This document shows, one piece after another, positions 35,622 through 44,815 of a DNA stretch of 64,000 nt; within the stretch, counting starts at the first letter, position 1, and every line of letters starts with the position of its first letter. The position numbers were made by a program, and so were the translations under genes. Below the pieces are notes generated by a model. It saw only the letters and a list, made by a program, of their open reading frames with translations, made no database searches and was not told where the DNA came from. This DNA comes from Clostridium drakei (lineage in GTDB: Bacteria > Bacillota > Clostridia > Clostridiales > Clostridiaceae): assembly GCF_000633595.2 (NCBI RefSeq), contig NZ_JIBU02000022.1, positions 1 through 64,000 of the forward strand. The letters run 5' to 3'.

Positions 35622-37046
35622 TTACTCAAACGGAAGTAGTAAATATCTTAACACAAACAGTATGGCAAGAACATAAACTATTGGACTAAGTTCCTTATGC
35701 CTTCCAGTAGCTATTTTTACTATAGGATAAATAATCATTGCAACTGCAATACCATTTGCTATGCTATAACTAAAAGCCATTAATGAAATGGCAAAGAAAC
35801 ATGGTAATGCTTCTGTAAAATCACTAAAGTCTATATTTCTAATTACTCCCATCATTAAAGCACCTACTATAATAAGTGCTGGTGCTGTAGCTTGTGAAGG
35901 AACTACTCCAACAAGTCCTGAAAAAAACAATGAAAGTATAAATAATATGCCTACAGTCACAGCTGTAAGGCCAGTTCTTCCTCCTGCTGTAACACCAGAA
36001 GTTGATTCAACATAGGTATTAATAGTACTTGTTCCAAAAAATGATCCTGCAGTTGTTGCTACTGCATCGCAGATAAGAGCTTTTTTTAGCCTTAAAACTT
36101 TACCATTTTCATCTACCATTCCTGCTTTTGTGGCAGTTCCAACAAGTGTTCCAATAGTATCAAAAAGATCAACCAAACAAATTGTTATAACAACCATAAC
36201 AAAACTCAAAATTGCACCAGCTACAGAAGTTCCTCCCTTTGAAAAAAGACCAGAAAAATCAAAAGCTGCAAAAGTAGGTGCTAGAGAAGGTGGTGCACTA
36301 AAAATGTGTAAGTTTGCAAGAGAAGTAACTTTAAGCGGTATACCTATAAGTGTAGTTAAAATGATACCTATAAGAATAGATCCTGTAACATTTCTTGCCA
36401 TAAGTACTCCAATTATTAATACCCCTATTATAGTAAGCAGCGTCCCTGGATCTGCAAAATTACCAAAACCTACAAGTGTTGACTTATTTGAAACTATTAT
36501 TCCGCCGCTCTTTAAACCAATAAGAGCAATAAAAAGCCCTATACCACCAGACATAGCATATTTTAAATTTTGAGGTATAGCATCAACAATCTTTTCTCGT
36601 ATAGATGTAACTGTAATAATTATAAACAAAATACCTGAAGTTAGCACTGCCGTAAGAGCTTGATGCCAATTGAATCCCAATGTCAAACATACAGTATAAG
36701 TAAAAAATGCATTAAGCCCCATACCAGGAGCTTGAGCAAAAGGTAAATTTGCATAAAACCCCATTATAAATGTTCCAACAGCAGCAGCTAGACAAGTAGC
36801 AACAAATACCGCTGATACAATTGGATCAGAACCTACGTTGAATTTTGAAGCTGCATCCCCAACTACACCTGCTGAATTCATCCCCGCTATTCTGAGCACA
36901 CTTGGATTAACAAATATTATATAAGCCATAGTAATAAAAGTAGTGACTCCTGCAAGAATTTCTGTTTTTACATTTGTGTTATTGTCTTTCAACTTAAAAA
37001 ATGATTCTAGAAATGAATTTTTCTGTCCACTGGTTCCACTTTCCAT
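35622..37046 (-). CDS. AzgA/PbuG-type NCS2 purine permease
   Basis: 474 aa, about 12-14 hydrophobic segments. Seen: LAGVTTFITMAYIIFVNPSV, the AzgA-type AQAPGMGLNAFFTYTVC, LFDTIGTLVGTATKAGM and STINTYVESTSGVTAGGRTG. These mark the adenine/guanine/hypoxanthine permease branch rather than the xanthine/urate branch at 17495. It lies between guanine and adenine deaminases, so uptake and deamination are coupled. Start supported by GGGGGTTAATTT. Confidence 0.9.
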   Translation of the reverse strand: MESGTSGQKNSFLESFFKLKDNNTNVKTEILAGVTTFITMAYIIFVNPSVLRIAGMNSAGVVGDAASKFNVGSDPIVSAVFVATCLAAAVGTFIMGFYANLPFAQAPGMGLNAFFTYTVCLTLGFNWHQALTAVLTSGILFIIITVTSIREKIVDAIPQNLKYAMSGGIGLFIALIGLKSGGIIVSNKSTLVGFGNFADPGTLLTIIGVLIIGVLMARNVTGSILIGIILTTLIGIPLKVTSLANLHIFSAPPSLAPTFAAFDFSGLFSKGGTSVAGAILSFVMVVITICLVDLFDTIGTLVGTATKAGMVDENGKVLRLKKALICDAVATTAGSFFGTSTINTYVESTSGVTAGGRTGLTAVTVGILFILSLFFSGLVGVVPSQATAPALIIVGALMMGVIRNIDFSDFTEALPCFFAISLMAFSYSIANGIAVAMIIYPIVKIATGRHKELSPIVYVLAILFVLRYLLLPFE

Positions 37047-37074
37047 AAATTAACCCCCATTATAAAATTTATTT

Positions 37075-37108
37075 AAAGTTCTCTAGACTAGTTAAGTTGA
37101 AGAACTTT
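37075..37108 (-). terminator. Hairpin between guaD and permease genes
   Basis: AAAGTTCT and AGAACTTT form the stem on the minus strand, followed by AAATAAATTTTATAAT. A weak terminator or processing hairpin. Its loop contains ACTAGT but not in operator context. Confidence 0.45.
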
Positions 37109-37112
37109 ATTT

Positions 37113-38396
37113 TTAATAACACTTAGGCTCTTCTACTTTTTTGCCAGCTACATATCTTTCTTTGATATTTCTATCGTCTCCAGTGTAAATAAATTTTTGC
37201 AATCTTTCTTCTATGGACAATGGTTTAAATATAGACAAACTATTATCATCAATAACTAGAGAATCAAACTCATAACCCTTTTCAAAGCTTCCTACTTTAC
37301 CAAAAAATTTTCCTCCACCTTTTGTTGCCATATAAAATAATTCTGCAGTATTAAAAGGCTTATCTACTTTACTACTTTCAAGCCATTTTAAATTTGCCAC
37401 CTGACCACTACTTACAATTACGTTTGCTATTGACAAGCTGTGTCCTGCAGATATATCACTACCAAGTCCTACTGCAATACCTTTTTCAATAAACCTTCTA
37501 ACAGGTGCAATTCCACTTGATAAATTACAATTTGAGTGAGGGCTGTGTGCAACAAACACATTTTTTCTTTTCATTAATTCAATTTCATCTTCATCTACCA
37601 AAATACAATGAGCCATAATAGTAGGCACATCGCCAAACAATCCAGCACCATCATATACTCTTGCATAATTTTTTAATTCCGGATGTAGTTTTTTTACAAA
37701 GCTAACTTCATCATAATTCTCACATAAATGCGACTGTATTGGAGTATTATACTTCTTAGCTAAGTTTCCTAATTTCTTCAACAACTCCATACTGCAGCTT
37801 GGAACAAATCTAGGTGTAATTATAGGCTTTACAAGTTCATATTTTGTAGAGTATTCTTGTAGTATTTGTTCTGTATCATAAACTGAACTTTCTGTACTCT
37901 CTACTAAGTATTCTGGTGAGTTTCTATTCATGTTCACTTTTCCAACATATGCAGATAAACCCGACTTAGCAAGCAAATCCATTAAAAGTTCTGTTGATTT
38001 CTTATGAATAGTTGCAAAAACACATGCTCTAGTAGTACCAACTCTCCATAGATCTTTTATTAATGCTGAGTATACCTTTTTTGCATAATTGATATCAGCG
38101 TACTTTGCTTCTTCAGGAAAAGTGTATTCTTGGAGCCATGGCATAAGCTCCTTATCAATTCCTAAACCTATATTTCCATATTGTGATGCATGCAAATGCA
38201 AATCAACAAATCCAGGTATTATAAGTGAATTTCCATAGTCTATTATTCTTACTTTTTCAAACTTACTTGGAAGGTTTTTGTACACACCTTTAATGTACTT
38301 TCCTTCAACTACAATGTAACCATTTTCAAGCACTTCAAATTTTCCAAAGATTTTAGTAAAAATAATATTTCCTTTAACAATATATATTTCTTCCAT
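37113..38396 (-). CDS. guaD: Guanine deaminase
   Basis: 427 aa amidohydrolase. Seen: PGFVDLHLHASQYGNIGLG, SHLCENYDEVSFVKK, AHCILVDEDEIELMKRK and GLGSDISAGHSLSIANVI. The order of motifs and the length match GuaD, converting guanine to xanthine. The ATG at 38396 follows AAAGGAGGCAGCCTTT; the frame extends to 38432 but upstream starts lack a site. Its promoter carries the shared operator O4. Confidence 0.93.
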   Translation of the reverse strand: MEEIYIVKGNIIFTKIFGKFEVLENGYIVVEGKYIKGVYKNLPSKFEKVRIIDYGNSLIIPGFVDLHLHASQYGNIGLGIDKELMPWLQEYTFPEEAKYADINYAKKVYSALIKDLWRVGTTRACVFATIHKKSTELLMDLLAKSGLSAYVGKVNMNRNSPEYLVESTESSVYDTEQILQEYSTKYELVKPIITPRFVPSCSMELLKKLGNLAKKYNTPIQSHLCENYDEVSFVKKLHPELKNYARVYDGAGLFGDVPTIMAHCILVDEDEIELMKRKNVFVAHSPHSNCNLSSGIAPVRRFIEKGIAVGLGSDISAGHSLSIANVIVSSGQVANLKWLESSKVDKPFNTAELFYMATKGGGKFFGKVGSFEKGYEFDSLVIDDNSLSIFKPLSIEERLQKFIYTGDDRNIKERYVAGKKVEEPKCY

Positions 38397-38550
38397 AAAG
38401 GCTGCCTCCTTTAAGTTATTACAATTTTGCATTCAAAGGTTACAAATAAATATTTAAACAATATGTTACTATTAAAAATGATTATGAATTATGATAATTA
38501 GAAATGATATAGTATATAAAAATATATAATTTAGCAATATTATTTATCTT

Positions 38551-38570
38551 ATACTAACTAGTTAGTCCAT
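38551..38570. promoter_or_regulatory. Purine-island operator O4 (guaD)
   Basis: ATACTAACTAGTTAGTCCAT contains the perfect palindrome ACTAACTAGTTAGT (38553-38566), the best copy in the window. On the guaD strand GG begins 6 nt after TATAAT and the centre is 15.5 nt past it, exactly as at ygeX. Confidence 0.78.
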
Positions 38571-38574
38571 TTCT

Positions 38575-38603
38575 ATTATAATCCCTAATTATATTTATGT
38601 AAA
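38575..38603 (-). promoter_or_regulatory. guaD promoter
   Basis: Minus strand TTTACA (38598-38603), 17 bp, TATAAT (38575-38580). The leader to the start codon is about 170 nt; I see no purine riboswitch in it. Confidence 0.75.
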
Positions 38604-38635
38604 TATATGTTAATCAATCTATAATATTACTTATT

Positions 38636-38687
38636 AAAATAATAAAGCTCTATGGCAAAATACTTGCCGCTAGAACTTTATTATTTT
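38636..38687. terminator. Bidirectional terminator after plsC
   Basis: AAAATAATAAAG and CTTTATTATTTT with inner TCT/AGA and GGCAA/TTGCC pairs around AATAC; A and T runs on both ends. Confidence 0.85.
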
Positions 38688-38726
38688 AATAAGTTATATA
38701 CAATATCACTAAATAATATATCTACT

Positions 38727-39446
38727 TTAAACTATTAAATCCTTAAGACCATTTTCAACAATATCATGTAATATATTTGATAAGTTCTTCTTTTCTTCTT
38801 CTGATAGCTTATCTATATATATGGGTTCATGAATCATTATTTTAACTTCATTTCCTCTTACCTTATTTCCAACTTCCAAAACCTTATAAGTACCATCTAC
38901 AGTAATTGGTACAATAGGTACATTAGCTTTAATAGCTAATTTCATACTTCCCTTTTTAAATTGACCCATTTTTGATTCTAAACTTCTTGTACCCTCTGGA
39001 AAAATAATTATTGAATATCCACTTTTTAAATTTTCTATTCCTTTATTAATAGCTTTCATTCCTTCTCTAACATTTTTTCTATCAATATATACGGAATGCA
39101 TTACATTTAACCAGTTACTAACTAAAGGATATTTTTTTATTTCCTTTTTAGCAATAAATCCTGATAATCTACATACATTTGAATATATGAGAAAACAATC
39201 AAAAATTGCTTGATGATTAGATACAAAAACACAAGGTCCTTGTGGAATATTTTCTTTTCCCTTCACAATACTAATAGTTTTAGACTTCTTTAAAAGGTGA
39301 TCAGATATTTCCTTTGATCTTTTATATACACATTCATCAATTGCTTCTTGTGATTTTTCTGTTAAAAATAGCAAATCTATCTTAGTTACAATACTCTTAA
39401 TTAGAAGATAAATCCCAAAATAACTATACCAAAATAATTTTATCAT
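38727..39446 (-). CDS. plsC: 1-acyl-sn-glycerol-3-phosphate acyltransferase (PlsC-like)
   Basis: 239 aa with an N-terminal hydrophobic anchor (LFWYSYFGIYLLIKSI). Seen: the acyltransferase motif FVSNHQAIFDCF (HX4D), FIAKKEIKK and IIFPEGTRSLES, then PIVPITVDGTYKVLE. Acylates lysophosphatidic acid in phospholipid synthesis at the membrane. Monocistronic by appearance. Confidence 0.9.
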   Translation of the reverse strand: MIKLFWYSYFGIYLLIKSIVTKIDLLFLTEKSQEAIDECVYKRSKEISDHLLKKSKTISIVKGKENIPQGPCVFVSNHQAIFDCFLIYSNVCRLSGFIAKKEIKKYPLVSNWLNVMHSVYIDRKNVREGMKAINKGIENLKSGYSIIIFPEGTRSLESKMGQFKKGSMKLAIKANVPIVPITVDGTYKVLEVGNKVRGNEVKIMIHEPIYIDKLSEEEKKNLSNILHDIVENGLKDLIV

Positions 39447-40042
39447 TTCTTATTTTCTCCTTATTTTTAATATCATTCGTTGATAAAGTTTTCCCAGTTG
39501 CTATTTTACCATAATTTTTGTCTTACAAACTATATATTAAGAAAAAAACTTTTACTAGGTATTTTTCACTATTAATTTTTAAATTTGCATAAGGACAATT
39601 ATATAACTAATTGAATATTAATAATTTATTTATTTCATTTTTATTACTAGTTAGAATTTTATATTTCTTTTTGAATTTTATTATTATATTTATACAGCAT
39701 TTATTCATTCACATACAAACTAAACTTACATTATGTAAAAAACCTTATAATATACTGAAATTTCTTATATTTTAATATATTATTTTAAAAGTTTTAAAAA
39801 TTATATAGTCAAAAACATTAATATTATAAAGATATAATGATTATTTTTAATTTATTTTAAAAAAATAATAAAATTTAAACTTTCATTTTTCTTAAAAGTT
39901 TTATATAATATAAATATTATTCATTGCCGCACTGTATACTATTAAACTGTATATTGCTAAACTGTAATATGAATAATTTAATACTTTTAAATTGTACATT
40001 GACAATTTAATATTTAACTAAATTTTTTAAGGGGGCTTTTTT
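39447..40042. other. 596-bp AT-rich intergenic region before amino acid permease
   Basis: No ORF or stable hairpin seen. It contains direct repeats TAAACTGTA at 39943 and 39958 and a close variant TAAATTGTA at 39988, possible binding sites for a regulator of the permease. A half-match to the purine operator (ACTAGTTAG at 39646) has no promoter at the proper offset. Confidence 0.4.
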
Positions 40043-41449
40043 ATGAAAATTTTCAAAAAGAAATCTTTAGAACAGTTAATGGATGGGGTAAAAAAAACTG
40101 GTTTAAAGAAAAATCTTAAAGCCAAGGATATCGCAGCCCTTGGTGTTGGTGCAGTAGTGGGTGTAGGAATTTTTGTTGCTACAGGTGAAGGCGCTCACAT
40201 GGCAGGCCCAGGAATTATTATTTCATTTCTTATTGCTGGTATGGTAGCAACTCTTTGTGGCCTATGCTATATAGAGCTTGCAACAATGTTTCCTGTGTCA
40301 GGAAGTACTTATTCTTATGCCTATATTACTTTTGGTGAATTCATTGCAATGTTAATAGGCTGGTGTTTAACAGCTGAGTATTTGGTTGCAGCAAGTGCTG
40401 TTGCTTCTGGTTGGTCTGGAACTTTTGTTGGTATATTAAAAACATTTAACATTTCATTACCTAACGCTATTATCGCATCACCAAGCAAAGGTGGATTGGT
40501 AGATTTACCAGCAATTTTGATAGTTTTAGCTATAACATATCTTTTATATTATGGAATGCAGGAAAGTGCTAGAATAAATAACATTATTGTTGGTATTAAG
40601 GTATTTATAATTCTTTTATTTATATTTTTAGGTGTAAGACATATACAACCATCTAACTACGTTCCTCTTTTTCCATTTGGATGGAAGGGTGTTGCTGCAG
40701 GAGCATCTACAATATTCTTTTCTTACATAGGATTTGATGCAATTTCAACTTCAGCAGAAGAAGCTGAAAATCCAAAAAAAGATATTCCACGTGGTCTTAT
40801 AGCATGTTTAGTAATAGTTAGTTTACTATATATTTCAGTTGCTTTTGTACTTACGGGAATGGTTCCTTTTAAAGAAATAATAGCTGAAAATGCAGTACCT
40901 GGTGCACTTTCGAGAGTAGGAATAACTTGGGGTTCCGCCTTAGTAGGAGTTGGTGCAATTCTTGGAATGATCTCTACAATCATGGCAGTACTTTATGGAC
41001 AAGTCAGAGTATTTATGGTTATGTCAAGAGACGGCTTAATTCCTAAGATGTTTTCAAGGGTACACTCAAAACATAAAACTCCATATATTTCTACAGCACT
41101 AACTGGTATTACAGCAGCATTAATAGCTGGTTTATTACCACTTGACATTATCGTACAATTTTTAAGTATTGGAACATTATTAAGCTTTATATGTGTATCC
41201 ATATCAGTTATAGTACTTAGAAAAACTATGCCTGATTTTGAAAGAAAATTCAAATGTCCAGGGGTACCTTTTACTCCTATAGTAACTGTAATAGCTTGCG
41301 TTTACTTATTAATCAATATGAAAGCAAAGACTTGGATAGGTTTCTGTGTTTGGTTGGCATTAGGCTTAATTGTTTACTTCACTTATGGTAAGAATCATAG
41401 TGTTGTTCAAAATGCTGACAATGAAGATACAGAAATGGATGCTGTTTAA
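40043..41449 (+). CDS. APC-family amino acid permease
   Basis: 468 aa with about 12 hydrophobic segments. Seen: LGVGAVVGVGIFVATGEGAH in TM1, SYAYITFGEFIAMLIGWCLT in TM3, FFSYIGFDAISTSAEEAENP, KKDIPRGL (APC consensus loop), and RVFMVMSRDGLIPKMFSRVH. The pattern is that of YfnA/CAT-type cationic or neutral amino acid transporters; the substrate cannot be fixed. Ribosome binding site AAGGGGGCTTTTTT. Confidence 0.9.
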   Translation: MKIFKKKSLEQLMDGVKKTGLKKNLKAKDIAALGVGAVVGVGIFVATGEGAHMAGPGIIISFLIAGMVATLCGLCYIELATMFPVSGSTYSYAYITFGEFIAMLIGWCLTAEYLVAASAVASGWSGTFVGILKTFNISLPNAIIASPSKGGLVDLPAILIVLAITYLLYYGMQESARINNIIVGIKVFIILLFIFLGVRHIQPSNYVPLFPFGWKGVAAGASTIFFSYIGFDAISTSAEEAENPKKDIPRGLIACLVIVSLLYISVAFVLTGMVPFKEIIAENAVPGALSRVGITWGSALVGVGAILGMISTIMAVLYGQVRVFMVMSRDGLIPKMFSRVHSKHKTPYISTALTGITAALIAGLLPLDIIVQFLSIGTLLSFICVSISVIVLRKTMPDFERKFKCPGVPFTPIVTVIACVYLLINMKAKTWIGFCVWLALGLIVYFTYGKNHSVVQNADNEDTEMDAV

Positions 41450-41454
41450 TATAA

Positions 41455-41585
41455 TTAGTACAATATAACACAACTTTTTAGGTGGAGTCCGCATTGAATA
41501 TATGGTGTAGCCTTAGTTTTAAGTGTTATAAATTATGGTTAAATACAATTTTCAATTACTAAAGCGACTTATAAAAATTTAATTA
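41455..41585. repeat. Truncated outer arm of element B
   Basis: ACAACTTTTTAGGTGGAGTC, CGCATTGAATATATGGTG at about 41470-41512 is the complement of the right end of element B copy 2 (45425-45455). The rest of B is missing and the sequence runs into inverted element A: a deletion relic of an A-B composite. Confidence 0.65.
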
Positions 41586-41880
41586 TATGCGTACACTTGA
41601 AGTTACTAGTTTGAATTTTAACTTTTATGCAGTGATATATGATAAGTGTGTTATCACATTAGCTAAATTGTTTTAGTATTATTCTTAGCTCGAAGTTTTT
41701 GAAAGCCTTAGAACTTTAGTCCTGTCTGAGGAAACCGAGTTTGACAAAGTTCTTAGGCTTTCAAAAACTTCGAGCTTTAGAATAATTAAAACATTTAGCC
41801 GTGATGACACACTTATCATATATCACGGAGTAAAAGTTAAAATTCAAACTTCCACTGCATCCTTGTATCGCATAATTTTC
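41586..41880. repeat. Noncoding hairpin element A, copy 2 (reverse orientation)
   Basis: Reverse complement of copy 1 in layout, including the loop TTAGTCCTGTCTGAGG...TTTGACAAA. An inner stem differs in compensated fashion: CGAAG/CTTCG here where copy 1 has CAAAA/TTTTG. It lies 18 bp from the MFS gene stop; the other side of that MFS/MocR locus has a direct-orientation copy. Confidence 0.85.
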
Positions 41881-41898
41881 ATTGTAGTATAAACTTAA

Positions 41899-43044
41899 TT
41901 AATGAAATTTTAATTTGTATACTACAAAAGTAAACAACATAATTCCAATAGAAAAAGTTATCCAAAGTGTTTTATAAGTTCCGTAAACAAGTATAAAGCT
42001 GCTAAATTGAGAACCTAATCCTCCACCTCCAAATAGGCCTAATCCTATTAGTGCTGAAGGCAGACCCTTTGCTTCAGCTGCTACATCAAAAGCCAAAGTA
42101 GCTAAGGTTGATTGTATAAATATATATCCAAAACCTAAGGTAATCACAGATATCCATGATGTTTGTAGATAAGGTAAATTTGCTAAAAGTAAAGCTGAAA
42201 TTAAAGCAAGGCAGCCTCCAAATATAATTGTCTTTTTATATCCAAATCTTTTACTTACATTTCCTACCTTAGAACCTGCCGCTAGGCAAGCAAATCCGTA
42301 AAACATTACAACTGCTCCAACTTGTAAATAATTTAAACCTACATTATCATGTAAATATGCTCCTAAATAACTATATAATCCAAGTAACAAAAATCCTGCT
42401 GCCAAAGCTAATGGAAATATAACTCTTCCCTTTTCAGAAAACACTACCTTTTTTAATTCACAAAAAAAGTTATTACCTACAGTTACTATACCATTTTCAG
42501 GAATTTTTCTTAATGCAAATACTACACAGATTGATATTATTGCAAAAAAAACAAATGCTATTCTCCATGTAATATAATTAGCAAATATTCCTCCTAGACC
42601 AACACTTAGTCCTTGTCCTAAAAAAACAATTCCCATAAACTTGCCCACATAAAATTGACGTTTTTCTAAAGGCACACTATCACCAATCAAGGCTAAAGAT
42701 ACAGCAATAATTCCAGCTGCAAAACAACCTGTAATTATTCTAAAAATGCATAATATCCATAAAGAAGTTGCAAATGCACATCCAAAAGTACCAAGTGCAA
42801 GACCACACACAATCCAGCGCAATACTTTAGTTTTTCCCCAATTATCACTAAAAAACCCATATACGGGCTGCATCATTCCATAAGGTATCATATATGCTGT
42901 AATTATAATTCCAGTTTTTGCAATTGAAGCACCAAATCCAGATGATATTGCGGGAAGTATTGGAGAAATAAGCCAGTTATCTGCAGCTGAAACAAAACCT
43001 GCCATACCTAAAATCAAAACTAATATATCATTTTTATTCTTCAT
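41899..43044 (-). CDS. MFS drug/metabolite transporter
   Basis: 381 aa, about 12 hydrophobic segments. Seen: the motif-A-like loop QPVYGFFSDNWGKTKVLRWI, FGCAFATSLWILCIFRIITG in TM4 and VPLEKRQFYVGKFMG after TM5. A DHA1-type exporter by appearance, substrate unknown. Divergent from a MocR regulator, a common pairing. Weak ribosome binding site AAAGGATAAATATAATC. Confidence 0.85.
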   Translation of the reverse strand: MKNKNDILVLILGMAGFVSAADNWLISPILPAISSGFGASIAKTGIIITAYMIPYGMMQPVYGFFSDNWGKTKVLRWIVCGLALGTFGCAFATSLWILCIFRIITGCFAAGIIAVSLALIGDSVPLEKRQFYVGKFMGIVFLGQGLSVGLGGIFANYITWRIAFVFFAIISICVVFALRKIPENGIVTVGNNFFCELKKVVFSEKGRVIFPLALAAGFLLLGLYSYLGAYLHDNVGLNYLQVGAVVMFYGFACLAAGSKVGNVSKRFGYKKTIIFGGCLALISALLLANLPYLQTSWISVITLGFGYIFIQSTLATLAFDVAAEAKGLPSALIGLGLFGGGGLGSQFSSFILVYGTYKTLWITFSIGIMLFTFVVYKLKFH

Positions 43045-43180
43045 GATTATATTTATCCTTTCTAAGAATCACTTGATATTTATCTTAATCAATATTTGTA
43101 GTATATTTAAAGTGTAAAATATATATATGGTTGAATCAATGATAGATTTTGTTATGTGGGATAGTACAGGGGGAATAATT

Positions 43181-44521
43181 TTGACAAAATATGAAGCTAT
43201 TATAAATTATATAAAAAGCGAAATATCAAAGGGTACTATAAAACCAGGTAAAAAACTGCCCTCCATAAGGAAAATTTGCGTACAATTTCAATGTAGTAAG
43301 GTAACTGTAGTTAAGGCATATGATTTACTTGAAAAAGAACATATGATATATTGTATGCCTAAAAGTGGACATTATCTTATCAAAAACCATTTAACTTCAA
43401 GCAATGATATTATTACTAAAAAAATAGATTTTTCCACAGCTGCACCTGATAGTTCAATTTTACCCTACGAAGAATTTCAGCATTGTATAAATTCCGCAAT
43501 GGATTTATACAAGAAAAATCTTTTCTCCAACAATAATACTCAAGGCTTTGAAAATTTAATTCTTGCTATAGTGAAGCAGCTTCAAAACTATCAAGTTTTT
43601 GCTAAAAAGCAATGTATTTTTATAACTACAGGTTCACAACAAGCTATTAACATATTAACCAAAATGGACTTTCCAAATAATCAAAAGAATGTGCTTATAG
43701 AGCAGCCTACCTACCATGGCATCATACAATCTATAGTTCTTAATAATATAACTGCTTTTGGTATAAAAAGAGATTTTAATGGAATAGACCTTGATGAATT
43801 AGAAAAAAATTTTAAGTACAATAATATAAAATTTTTTTATGTTATCCCAAGATTTCATAATCCAACTGGCTTCTCCTATTCCAATGAAGAAAAAAAGCAA
43901 ATACTTAATCTTTGTGAAAAATACAATGTTTATATAGTTGAAGATGATTATCTTGCTGATTTAGAAATCAATAAAAAATCAGATCCAATGTATGCCTTAG
44001 ATTCATCTTCAAGAGTAATATATTTAAAAAGTTATTCTAAAATATTACTTCCCGGATTAAGAGTTTCTGCTGTTGTACTTCCAGAATTATTATTAGACAC
44101 TTTCAAAAAATATAAGATCTGGGATGACTTAAACACACCTATTCTATCTCAAGGAGCTTTGGAAATTTACATCAGAAGCGGTTTGTTTGATTCTCATAAG
44201 GAAAAACTTAAAAGCGTATATTCCGAAAGAATGAAATACCTTAAAGAATTGACAAAGAATTTAAGTAATCCCAATGTAAAATGGTATATTCCGGATTCAG
44301 GTTTTTTCGCAAATTTTCAAATTACTAATGATATGAATATCAAAGATCTAATCAAAAATTTACATTCAAAAAATGTACTACTTAGAGATACAGAAGATTC
44401 ATTCTTAAAAAATTACAGTAATAATAAATTAGCTAGATTGAGTATCAGTAATGTAACTGATGCTGAAATAAAAAAAGGGGTTTCTATGATTTTAGAGGAA
44501 ATAAATGCTAATGTAATTTAA
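43181..44521 (+). CDS. MocR-type GntR/aminotransferase regulator
   Basis: About 446 aa. An N-terminal GntR winged helix (TKYEAIINYIKSEISKGTIK, LPSIRKICVQFQCSKVTVVK) is joined to an aminotransferase-I fold with HNPTGFSYSNEEK, VEDDYLADLE and the PLP lysine in YLKSYSKILLPGLRVS. MocR proteins sense a PLP-derived ligand and control nearby transport or metabolic genes. The TTG at 43181 is preferred since AGGGGGAA lies about 7 nt upstream and the protein then begins at the usual MocR position; frames open upstream to 43127 without a site. Confidence 0.82.
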   Translation: MTKYEAIINYIKSEISKGTIKPGKKLPSIRKICVQFQCSKVTVVKAYDLLEKEHMIYCMPKSGHYLIKNHLTSSNDIITKKIDFSTAAPDSSILPYEEFQHCINSAMDLYKKNLFSNNNTQGFENLILAIVKQLQNYQVFAKKQCIFITTGSQQAINILTKMDFPNNQKNVLIEQPTYHGIIQSIVLNNITAFGIKRDFNGIDLDELEKNFKYNNIKFFYVIPRFHNPTGFSYSNEEKKQILNLCEKYNVYIVEDDYLADLEINKKSDPMYALDSSSRVIYLKSYSKILLPGLRVSAVVLPELLLDTFKKYKIWDDLNTPILSQGALEIYIRSGLFDSHKEKLKSVYSERMKYLKELTKNLSNPNVKWYIPDSGFFANFQITNDMNIKDLIKNLHSKNVLLRDTEDSFLKNYSNNKLARLSISNVTDAEIKKGVSMILEEINANVI

Positions 44522-44815
44522 AAATAATGTGACACAAGGGTGCAATGGAAGTTTGGATTTTAACTTTTAGTCCGTGATATATGCTAAGTGTGTCATCACG
44601 GCTAAATGTTTTAATTATTCTAAAGCTCGAAATTTTTGAAAGCCTAAGAACTTTGTCAAACTCGGTTCCCTCAAACAAGACTAAAGTTCTAAGGCTTTCA
44701 AAAATTTTGTGCTAAAAATAATACTAAAACAATTTAGCTAATGTGATGACACACTTAGCATATATCACTACCTAAAAGTTAAAATTCAAACTAGCAAGTT
44801 CAGTGTATGCACTTA
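44519..44815. repeat. Noncoding hairpin element A, copy 3
   Basis: Same strand and layout as copy 1, beginning at the MocR stop codon. Loop nearly identical (CTCGGTTCCCTC) but with ACAAGAC replacing ACAGGAC. The stem is slightly eroded (TTTTGTGC against GCTCGAAA). Followed by the spacer and element B, as at 20.2 kb. Confidence 0.85.

Noticed and set aside
37083-37096. CTAGACTAGTTAAG as a fifth purine operator
   Set aside because: It lies in the loop of a hairpin between guaD and the permease gene, and no -35/-10 pair stands at the offset seen in the four accepted sites.
38397-38574. Purine riboswitch in the guaD leader or before either purine permease
   Set aside because: The conserved TATA-GTN-CTAC type core blocks of the purine aptamer are absent in all three leaders; operators explain control better.
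39642-39656. TATTACTAGTTAGAA as an operator for the amino acid permease
   Set aside because: Only one half matches, no promoter at the right offset on either strand, and it is nearly 400 bp from the gene.
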